From JBASRP01 sp044866075 (GTDB taxonomy: Bacteria > Actinomycetota > AC-67), in the NCBI GenBank assembly GCA_044866075.1, contig JBIOTQ010000106.1, positions 1 to 8,258 of the forward strand: a stretch of 8,258 bases of DNA, read 5' to 3'. Position numbers and translations under genes: made by a program. Of this stretch, positions 1 through 4,702 are shown one piece after another; the first letter of the stretch is position 1, and every line of letters starts with the position of its first letter. A model generated the notes under the pieces. It had not been told where the DNA came from, ran no database searches, and worked only from the letters and a program-made list of their open reading frames with translations.

Positions 1-233
1 TCGGTCCACCCGCTCAGGCTGGTACCGGACACGTTGGCGTGGAGGACCACACCGATGAGTCCGCGCGTCGACGTTGTGTCGTCCCGGAACGGGGTCGCGA
101 ATGCGTTGTATACGAGGTACAGGTCCGTCCCGTCGGGCGACAGGGCAGGCGCGGAGTAGAAGCCCCGATCGCCCGCCGTTTCAACCTTAACCGGATCGCA
201 GAGAAGTCCAATCGGGCTGCGTAAGCACGGCAC
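1..233 (-). pseudogene. Fragment of a secreted sialidase/beta-propeller-like protein, no N terminus, runs off the left edge
   Basis: The minus-strand frame whose codons begin at 3, 6, 9 (plus coordinates) reads as real protein from about 218 to the window edge: PIGLLCDPVKVETAGDRGFY, then SAPALSPDGTDLYLVYNAF and LIGVVLHANVSGTSLSGW. The SPDGTDLYLVYNA stretch looks like a beta-propeller blade of the secreted sialidase/BNR type common in actinomycetes; this family call is from memory of similar proteins. The same frame is closed by a stop at 312-314 and holds no ATG; the only nearby start is a GTG at 231-233. There is no signal peptide or propeller N terminus, because that space is taken by the C-terminal end of the acyltransferase gene. 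I infer a 5'-truncated remnant. A short gene starting at the GTG, or an assembly join, are alternatives. The C-terminal part lies outside the window. Confidence 0.5.
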
Positions 234-240
234 GGCCGGT

Positions 241-260
241 GCGACGGAACGCGACGGAAC
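241..260. repeat. Two tandem copies of a 10-bp unit
   Basis: GCGACGGAAC occurs twice head to tail (241-250 and 251-260) in the short spacer between the acyltransferase stop codon and the left-edge gene fragment. No terminator-like hairpin is visible in this spacer. The duplication may mark slippage or an old junction; no function can be assigned. Confidence 0.6.
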
Positions 261-273
261 GCTACTGGTCGCG

Positions 274-1251
274 TCAGATGAAGGAGTTGCGACGCCGCGG
301 CAGGTACTCGGTCAGGAGGGACTGCACCGCCTGGCGGGTCTCCTCGGCCGTCTCGAGGACGAGCTGCTGATCCTCGACCGCCTCCGGGCCGTGCTGTGCC
401 GTCGGGATCGGCTCGCCGACGGCGATGATCCACTTCGAAGGCAGCGGGATGATGCCGAGCGGCCCGAGGAGGGGGAAGGTCGGGGTGATCGGGAAGTACG
501 GGAGTCCGAGCCGCCGGGCGAGCGGCTTCAGGTCGGCGATCATGGGATAGGTCTCCTCGCCGCCGATGATCGCGACCGGGATGATCGGGGCGGACGCCTC
601 CATCGCGACCTCCACGAAGCCCCCGCGCCCGAACCGCTGCAGCTGGTAGCGCTTCTTGAACCCTTTCCCGATGCCCTTGAAGCCTTCGGGGAAGACGCCG
701 ATCAGCTCGCCCTTGCGAAGGAGGGCGACGGTCTCGGCGCGGTCGGCGCGCGCGTTGCCGGCGATACGGATGATGTCGCGGAAGACCGGGATCCGGAACG
801 CGAGATCGGCCGCCAGCAGCCACGGGTTGCGCCCGTGCTCCTTGAGGACGGCGATCTTCAGCATCGCGCCGTCGACCGGGATCGTCCCCGAGTGGTTCGC
901 GGCGAGGATCGCGGGGCCTTCCGTCGGGATGTTCTCGATGCCGAAGACCTCGCACCGCCAGTACAGCGAGTAAAGCGGCAGCGCGAGCGGCATCACCGCT
1001 TTCACGAGATCGGGGTCGTGGTCGTCCTTGGACGGCGCGTCTCCTCGCGCCCGCTTGCCGATCGCCTCTTCGATCGCTTCCCGCCATTCTTCGAGGAACT
1101 CGCCGGCGTTGCGCGGTTTGCGTCCGCGGAGCGGCCCGAGATGTTCGGCGCAGTAGGGCTTGTGGTCGAGCGCGGGACGGCGGCACGGCGAGCCGCCGGG
1201 CATCGCCGCGCAGGCGCGCGCCGGCTCGCTGTACGGATTGAGAGCGGACAT
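274..1251 (-). CDS. Lysophospholipid acyltransferase (PlsC-like) family protein with an N-terminal Cys/His cluster
   Basis: A 325-residue protein of the glycerolipid acyltransferase (LPLAT/PlsC-like) superfamily, which transfers acyl chains to lysophospholipids or related acceptors at the inner face of the membrane. The catalytic block is AANHSGTIPVDG, with H120 and D127. The spacing is HX6D rather than the textbook HX4D, and it resembles the HSG..P.D variant I remember from actinomycete homologues. Acceptor-site block GVFPEG lies at 185-190 and the downstream block PIIPVAIIGGEE at 222-233. A hydrophobic stretch, VMPLALPLYSLYW, at about 86-98 precedes the core. The first 40 residues carry C14, C23, C34 and H37, a possible small zinc site not usual for the family. 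The ATG at 1249-1251 has AGGATGAG just upstream, which can serve as a Shine-Dalgarno, or as the TAGGAT -10 box of a leaderless message. It is divergent from degV across 127 bp. The acyl acceptor cannot be told from sequence. Confidence 0.88.
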   Translation of the reverse strand: MSALNPYSEPARACAAMPGGSPCRRPALDHKPYCAEHLGPLRGRKPRNAGEFLEEWREAIEEAIGKRARGDAPSKDDHDPDLVKAVMPLALPLYSLYWRCEVFGIENIPTEGPAILAANHSGTIPVDGAMLKIAVLKEHGRNPWLLAADLAFRIPVFRDIIRIAGNARADRAETVALLRKGELIGVFPEGFKGIGKGFKKRYQLQRFGRGGFVEVAMEASAPIIPVAIIGGEETYPMIADLKPLARRLGLPYFPITPTFPLLGPLGIIPLPSKWIIAVGEPIPTAQHGPEAVEDQQLVLETAEETRQAVQSLLTEYLPRRRNSFI

Positions 1252-1257
1252 GGACTC

Positions 1258-1263
1258 ATCCTA
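1258..1263 (-). promoter_or_regulatory. Candidate leaderless -10 box (TAGGAT) for the acyltransferase gene
   Basis: On the minus strand TAGGAT is followed by six bases and then the ATG, so transcription would begin at or next to the start codon. The same bases contain AGGA, a possible ribosome-binding site, so the two readings cannot be separated by eye. No good -35 is seen. The same arrangement occurs before the transporter and HIT genes. Confidence 0.4.
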
Positions 1264-1331
1264 GCGGCCATGACACGGACGCGGTCCGGCGATCCTGACG
1301 TCTGCGTTACATGCCCGGTACCGAGCGCGTG

Positions 1332-1340
1332 TGGTATACC
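1332..1340 (+). promoter_or_regulatory. Candidate extended -10 promoter of degV
   Basis: TGGTATACC (TGn followed by TATACC at 1335-1340) looks like an extended -10 element, and GGTATACC is an 8-bp palindrome. Initiation near 1347 would give a leader of about 32 bases that includes the AGGA Shine-Dalgarno at 1371-1374. No -35 at standard spacing is visible, which an extended -10 tolerates. Sigma-factor assignment is not possible. Confidence 0.35.
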
Positions 1341-1378
1341 CCGTCGGACTTTCGCCCGGGTCGCGCAACGAGGACCGA

Positions 1379-2212
1379 ATGACAACGACCGTCGTCACCG
1401 ACAGCGCCGCGAACATCCCGGCCGAGCTCGCCGCGGAGCTCGGGATCCACACGGTGCCGATGTACCTGAAGTTCGGCGACACCGTGTACCAGGACGGCAT
1501 CGATCTTCCGCGCGGCGAGTTCTATCCGAAGCTCGAGCGCGAAGAGGTTCCCGTATCGACGGCGGCGCCTTCGGCCGGCGACTACCGCGAGGCATTCGAG
1601 CGCGCCCTGGCCGATGTCGACGGCGTCGTGTGCGTGACCGTGGCGTCGTTCGTCAGCGTCTCGTACGAGGCCGCGCTCGTGGCGGCGAACCAGCTCGGGC
1701 CCTTGGTGCGCGTCGTCGATTCGAAGAGCGCCTCGATGGGCGAAGGGTGGGCCGCCGTCGAAGCGGCGCGCCTCGCGACGACGGGTGCGTCGCTCGACGC
1801 CGTGACGGCGCGCGCGGAGGAGATCGTCGGTCGCACGCAGCTCGTCGCGACGATCAACACGTTCGAATACCTGCGACGGTCGGGACGCGTACACGCGCTG
1901 CTCGCGTATGCGGGCGCGGCACTCAACATCAAGCCCGTCTTCGCGCTGCGCGGCGGGAAGATCGAACAGCTCGGCCGGCCGCGGTCCCGCGCGCGGGCGA
2001 TCGAGCGCGCGATCGAAGAAACGCGTCCGCTCGCCGCGCGCGGTCCTCTGCATTGCGCCGTCGCGCACGCGGCCGTCCCCGACGAGGCCGAGGCATTGCT
2101 CGCCGGTTTGCGCGCCGAGATCGACTGCGCCGAGTCTCTCATCACCGAGTTCACTCCTTTGATGGGAGCCCACACCGGTCCGGGCGTTCTTGGTATCGCG
2201 GCTTGGGCGTGA
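1379..2212 (+). CDS. degV: DegV-family (FakB-like) fatty acid-binding protein
   Basis: A 277-residue DegV-family protein. Characterised members (FakB) bind a single fatty acid and present it to the kinase FakA, which makes acyl-phosphate for phospholipid synthesis. The fold's landmarks are in order: the N-terminal TDSAANIP (T7-D8-S9), STAAPS at 60-65 in place of the usual TSQPS, the VVDSKSASMG strand (112-121), FEYLRRSGR (152-160), IKP (174-176), and the C-terminal HTGPGVLG (265-272) that contacts the carboxylate in family structures. The ATG at 1379 is chosen because AGGA sits four bases upstream and the TDS motif then starts at residue 7 as usual; an in-frame GTG at 1331 would add 16 unlikely residues and overlap the promoter. 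The length is normal. It is divergent from an acyltransferase, which fits lipid metabolism. No fakA is in the window. Confidence 0.92.
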   Translation: MTTTVVTDSAANIPAELAAELGIHTVPMYLKFGDTVYQDGIDLPRGEFYPKLEREEVPVSTAAPSAGDYREAFERALADVDGVVCVTVASFVSVSYEAALVAANQLGPLVRVVDSKSASMGEGWAAVEAARLATTGASLDAVTARAEEIVGRTQLVATINTFEYLRRSGRVHALLAYAGAALNIKPVFALRGGKIEQLGRPRSRARAIERAIEETRPLAARGPLHCAVAHAAVPDEAEALLAGLRAEIDCAESLITEFTPLMGAHTGPGVLGIAAWA

Positions 2213-2233
2213 GTTACCGGCGCTGAGCGTCCA

Positions 2234-2250
2234 CCCACCCACCCGCACCC
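2234..2250 (-). other. G-quadruplex motif in the degV-transporter spacer
   Basis: The plus strand has four CCC tracts (2234-2236, 2238-2240, 2242-2244, 2248-2250). The minus strand therefore has four GGG tracts with loops of 3, 1 and 1 bases, a strong quadruplex pattern (i-motif potential on the other strand). It sits where the -35 of the transporter promoter would be, just before TAGAAT at 2258-2263. Pattern seen; folding and function are inferred. Confidence 0.55.
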
Positions 2251-2257
2251 ACGCCAC

Positions 2258-2263
2258 TAGAAT
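2258..2263 (+). promoter_or_regulatory. Candidate leaderless -10 box (TAGAAT) for the transporter gene
   Basis: TAGAAT matches the TAnnnT -10 consensus and ends nine bases before the ATG at 2273. There is no Shine-Dalgarno between the box and the start codon. Initiation 7-10 bases downstream would therefore place the transcript end at the start codon, a leaderless message of the sort common in actinomycetes. The expected -35 position is filled by the C-rich quadruplex motif. Confidence 0.55.
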
Positions 2264-2272
2264 GACGCGCCG

Positions 2273-3541
2273 ATGATCTTCCAACGCCTGCGCGCCGGCG
2301 CCGACGCGAACTCACCGCTCGCCTCCGCGGAGTTCCGGGCGATCATCGCCGTCTCTTTGTTCATCATGTTCGGCTTCGGCTTGATCGTGCCGACGCTGCC
2401 GCTGTTCGCGAAGCGTTTTCACGTCGGCGAGGCCGGCATCGGATTGCTGCTGACGGTCTTCGCCGCGACGCGTCTGGCGGGGGATCTCGTCGTCGGCTCG
2501 ATGATCGACCGGATGGGCGAGCGCAAGACGGTCGCCGCCGGCGCGGCGATCGTCGGCCTTTCGTCGATCGCCGCCGGTGGCGCTCAGAGCTTCGCGTGGC
2601 TCGTGGCCCTGCGCGGCGCGGGTGGGATCGGCTCGGCGTTCTTCCTCGGCGCGCTCACGGCGCACCTCGTCGCGACGGTTCCCGCGAGGCAGCGCGGGCG
2701 AGCGATGAGCTGGTTCCAGGCCGTGATCGGGATCGGCCTGCTGCTCGGTCCTCTGGTCGGCGGCCTGATGTCGGCCGTCGCCGGCCTTCGCGCGCCGTTG
2801 TTTGCGTACGGCGCGATCTGCCTCGCCTCGGCGCCGCTCTGCCTCCGCGCCATGCAGCGGGCGCACGGCACCGCGCGCGACCTCGATGATGCCGTCCCGA
2901 TCGAGGATCCCGTGACGGGACCGACGGGACCGGTCTGGTCACGGCTCCGGCCGCTGTTCGCCGACTCCGCGTACCGCGCCGCGTTGGCGGGAAGCGCGAC
3001 GGGCTTCTACGTCAGCGGCGGGATCCAGACCCTTATCCCGGGCTTCTGGACCGACGTCCTCAAGCAGTCTCGCGGGTCCGTCGGCATCCCCTTCACGGTC
3101 CTGTCGCTCACGAGCCTCGCCGTCATCTGGCACGCGGGGAGCGTCTCCGACCGGCGGGGGAGGAAGGTCGTTCTCGTTCCGGCGCTGCTCGGCACCGGTG
3201 TGATCGCGGCGCTCATGGGCATCTCGCACGCGATGGTGGCGCTGCTCGGTCTCATCGCGGTGCTCGGCGTGACGACCGGCTACGCGCGTCCGGGGCCGAC
3301 GTCGATCGTGGCGGACGTCGCGCCGTCCGACGCGCGGGGTGTGGCCGTGGCGGGGTACCGCACGGCCGCCGATATCGGGGCGCTCGTCGGTCCGATCGTC
3401 GTCGGCGTGATCGCCCAGGTCTTCGACTACCGCGCGGCGTTCGTCGCCGTCGGCGCCTTCGCGATCGTCGCGGCCGCGCTGACGATCTCGGCGCGCGAGA
3501 CCGCGCCAAACCGCGCGATGCCCGAGCCGGCTCGGGCGTAG
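2273..3541 (+). CDS. Major facilitator superfamily transporter, probable drug/proton antiporter type
   Basis: A 422-residue MFS permease with about 12 hydrophobic segments in two halves joined by a hydrophilic loop near residues 195-222. Motif A is present in both halves: GSMIDRMGERK at 75-85 and GSVSDRRGRK at 289-298. An antiporter-type motif C, GIGLLLGPLVGG, lies at 153-164. These suggest a proton-coupled exporter in the cytoplasmic membrane; the substrate cannot be inferred. The ATG at 2273 is supported by the TAGAAT box nine bases upstream and the absence of any ribosome-binding site. The interdomain loop contains a tandem 9-bp repeat (2914-2931) encoding TGPTGP. The gene is followed after five bases by the SRPBCC gene, so the two are probably co-transcribed. 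Nothing in the sequence shows a dedicated regulator. Confidence 0.93.
   Translation: MIFQRLRAGADANSPLASAEFRAIIAVSLFIMFGFGLIVPTLPLFAKRFHVGEAGIGLLLTVFAATRLAGDLVVGSMIDRMGERKTVAAGAAIVGLSSIAAGGAQSFAWLVALRGAGGIGSAFFLGALTAHLVATVPARQRGRAMSWFQAVIGIGLLLGPLVGGLMSAVAGLRAPLFAYGAICLASAPLCLRAMQRAHGTARDLDDAVPIEDPVTGPTGPVWSRLRPLFADSAYRAALAGSATGFYVSGGIQTLIPGFWTDVLKQSRGSVGIPFTVLSLTSLAVIWHAGSVSDRRGRKVVLVPALLGTGVIAALMGISHAMVALLGLIAVLGVTTGYARPGPTSIVADVAPSDARGVAVAGYRTAADIGALVGPIVVGVIAQVFDYRAAFVAVGAFAIVAAALTISARETAPNRAMPEPARA
3520..3537. repeat. 18-bp perfect palindrome at the 3' end of the transporter gene
   Basis: GCCCGAGCCGGCTCGGGC reads the same on both strands. It covers the codons for the last residues of the transporter (the PEPAR region) and ends nine bases before the SRPBCC start codon. 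As RNA it could form a 7-bp GC stem with a CCGG loop. There is no U tract, so it is not a standard terminator. It may damp translation of the next gene or bind a protein, or it may only reflect codon choice. Confidence 0.5.
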
Positions 3542-3546
3542 TCCGC

Positions 3547-3990
3547 ATGGCGTTCTTCCGCGTCCTCGTTCGTATCGGAGCGCCGCCCGAGCGCATCTGG
3601 GCGTTCCTCGAGGATTGGGAGGGGTCGGCCCAATGGATGGTCGACGCGACGACGGTGCGTGTGCTTTCGGATCGGCGCACCGGCGTCGGCACGAGCATCG
3701 AGGCCGTTACCCGGATCGCCGGCGTTCCGATCACGGACGTGATGGACGTCGTCGCGTGGGAGGAACCGCGCGTCATCGCCGTGCAACACAAGGGATGGCC
3801 CATCCGCGGCCTCGCGTGGTTCGAGATCCGTCCCGACCCTTCCGGTGGGAGCTGGTTCGAGTGGGCCGAGGAGCTCGACCCGCCGCTGGGCCCGCTCGGG
3901 GAGCTCGGCGGCGCGATCCTTCGCCCGGCGATCGAACGTGTGCTGCGCAAGAGCGCGCGGAAGCTGAAGGAGCTGGCCGAAGCGTCCTAG
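3547..3990 (+). CDS. SRPBCC-superfamily protein (polyketide cyclase/dehydrase-like)
   Basis: A 147-residue cytoplasmic protein of the START/Bet v1 (SRPBCC) fold, which forms a deep hydrophobic pocket for lipids or other bulky ligands. It opens with the typical first strand and helix, FFRVLVRIGAPPERIWAFLEDWE (3-25), and W30 follows soon after. A central GVGTSIEAVTRIAGVP hairpin (46-61) and a long C-terminal helix (about 121-146) complete the fold. It has the normal length for a single domain. No catalytic residues can be named, so ligand and role are unknown. It starts five bases after the transporter stop with no Shine-Dalgarno, which suggests translation coupled to the transporter. Its TAG stop overlaps that of the convergent HIT gene. 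It might bind a substrate of the transporter, but that is only inferred from position. Confidence 0.85.
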   Translation: MAFFRVLVRIGAPPERIWAFLEDWEGSAQWMVDATTVRVLSDRRTGVGTSIEAVTRIAGVPITDVMDVVAWEEPRVIAVQHKGWPIRGLAWFEIRPDPSGGSWFEWAEELDPPLGPLGELGGAILRPAIERVLRKSARKLKELAEAS

Positions 3991-4400
3991 CCGGTGGCGC
4001 CCGCGATCTTCTCGGCCAGCGCGTCGATCTTCGTGCGGTCGCCGGGCCGCGGCACCCAGGGGAGCTTTATCGGGTCCCCGAGGTAGCGCGGGATCAGGTG
4101 CAGGTGGAAGTGGAAGACCGTCTGGAACGCGGCCGCGCCGGTCGCGTGGAGGATGTTGATCCCGTCGGGCTCGAGCGCTTTCCGCATCTGAGCCGCGACG
4201 CGGACCGACGCGGCCATCACGTTCGACGCGGCCGGTTCGTCGATGTCCCACAGGTCGCGCACGTGCGCGCGCGGGATGACGAGGGCGTGCCCGTCGGTCG
4301 CCGGGTTGATGTCCATGAACGCGATCGCGTGCTCGTCCTCGTAGATGCGGCGCGCCGGCGCCGATCCATCGGCGATCGCGCAGAAGAGGCACCCGTCCAC
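3987..4400 (-). CDS. HIT-family nucleotide-binding hydrolase
   Basis: A 137-residue histidine-triad protein of the HINT-like branch. Such proteins hydrolyse purine nucleotide phosphoramidates, adenylates or dinucleoside polyphosphates in the cytoplasm. The triad HFHLHL has H97, H99 and H101, H99 being the expected nucleophile. The N-terminal CLFC gives C4 and C7, which with H46 and a triad histidine form the zinc site of many bacterial members. The strands DEHAIAFMDINPATDGHALVIPR (22-44) are classic. The usual AGQ before the triad reads AFQ, with F92 replacing glycine. The start is a GTG at 4398-4400, chosen because CLFC then lies at the normal place and a TACACT box sits eight bases upstream; no Shine-Dalgarno is seen. 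It converges on the SRPBCC gene. The substrate is unknown. Confidence 0.93.
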   Translation of the reverse strand: MDGCLFCAIADGSAPARRIYEDEHAIAFMDINPATDGHALVIPRAHVRDLWDIDEPAASNVMAASVRVAAQMRKALEPDGINILHATGAAAFQTVFHFHLHLIPRYLGDPIKLPWVPRPGDRTKIDALAEKIAGATG

Positions 4401-4408
4401 GGCGCGGA

Positions 4409-4414
4409 AGTGTA
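4409..4414 (-). promoter_or_regulatory. Candidate leaderless -10 box (TACACT) for the HIT gene
   Basis: On the minus strand TACACT is followed by eight bases and then the GTG start. There is no Shine-Dalgarno in between. This is the third gene in the window with a TAnnnT box at this distance from its start codon. No convincing -35 is seen at 17-18 bp. Confidence 0.45.
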
Positions 4415-4528
4415 GCGACCAAGCGTCTTGCGGAGGACAACTCGGGCAGATGGCGCGCGCCCGGCGTTGAGGCTCGCAGCATCAGCAGAACTGGCGAGGG
4501 CCGATTCCGTATAAGCGCCGATGTTCGC

Positions 4529-4566
4529 TGCGACCTCTGCCACCTACTGTGGCGACGAAGGTCGCA
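4529..4566 (+). other. Nested inverted repeat in the HIT/secreted-protein spacer
   Basis: The outer arms TGCGACC (4529-4535) and GGTCGCA (4560-4566) are perfectly complementary, as are the inner arms GCCAC (4539-4543) and GTGGC (4549-4553) around a CTACT loop. No U tract follows, so it is not a standard terminator. If transcription of the 4703 gene begins after the TATAAG at 4510-4515, this would be the first structure of a leader about 180 bases long. Otherwise it may be an operator between divergent genes. The rest of the 302-base spacer holds no gene I can support. Confidence 0.5.
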
Positions 4567-4618
4567 CGGGCGCGGTTCTGCGTCCGTGGGGGAGAGACTG
4601 AAGGCGTTCGGGGGACGG

Positions 4619-4635
4619 AGCCGGCCCGACCGGCT
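4619..4635. repeat. Inverted repeat AGCCGG-n5-CCGGCT, operator-like
   Basis: Perfect 6-bp arms (4619-4624 and 4630-4635) surround a 5-base centre. The right arm abuts the candidate -35 of the secreted-protein gene, a place where a dimeric repressor or activator could bind. As RNA it would be a short hairpin. Function is inferred only from position. Confidence 0.4.
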
Positions 4636-4662
4636 TGTGCGTGCGCCGCTCTCCACTATTCC
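4635..4662 (+). promoter_or_regulatory. Candidate promoter of the secreted-repeat protein gene
   Basis: TTGTGC (4635-4640) and TATTCC (4657-4662) are separated by 16 bp, a passable -35/-10 pair. They would give a leader of about 35 bases containing the AGGGAG ribosome-binding site (4691-4696). An alternative -10, TATAAG at 4510-4515, lacks a recognisable -35. Confidence 0.3.
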
Positions 4663-4702
4663 TCGTGTCCGCGGCCGACGCTGCGGAAGAAGGGAGACGG
4701 CA

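Noticed and set aside
14..1186. Long arginine-rich minus-strand open frame over the acyltransferase gene
   Set aside because: Composition is that of an out-of-frame reading of GC-rich DNA (R/A/P runs). The 274-1251 frame carries the family motifs.
391..2226. 611-codon plus-strand open frame across the acyltransferase and degV genes
   Set aside because: It spans two divergent real genes, has low-complexity composition and no recognisable motif. It is a shadow of high GC content.
1307..2284. 325-codon minus-strand open frame opposite degV
   Set aside because: Antisense of a clear DegV protein and rich in R/D/G; no start signal.
4580..4640. Possible c-di-AMP (ydaO) riboswitch, suggested by GGGGGACGGAGCC and an adjacent GC hairpin upstream of a secreted protein
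   Set aside because: The other conserved blocks of that class are not found at the right spacing. The resemblance is limited to one G-rich string.
4586..4702. 39-residue N-terminal extension of the secreted-repeat protein from a GTG start
   Set aside because: It would place a highly basic stretch before the signal peptide. The ATG at 4703 has a good AGGGAG ribosome-binding site and an immediate signal peptide.
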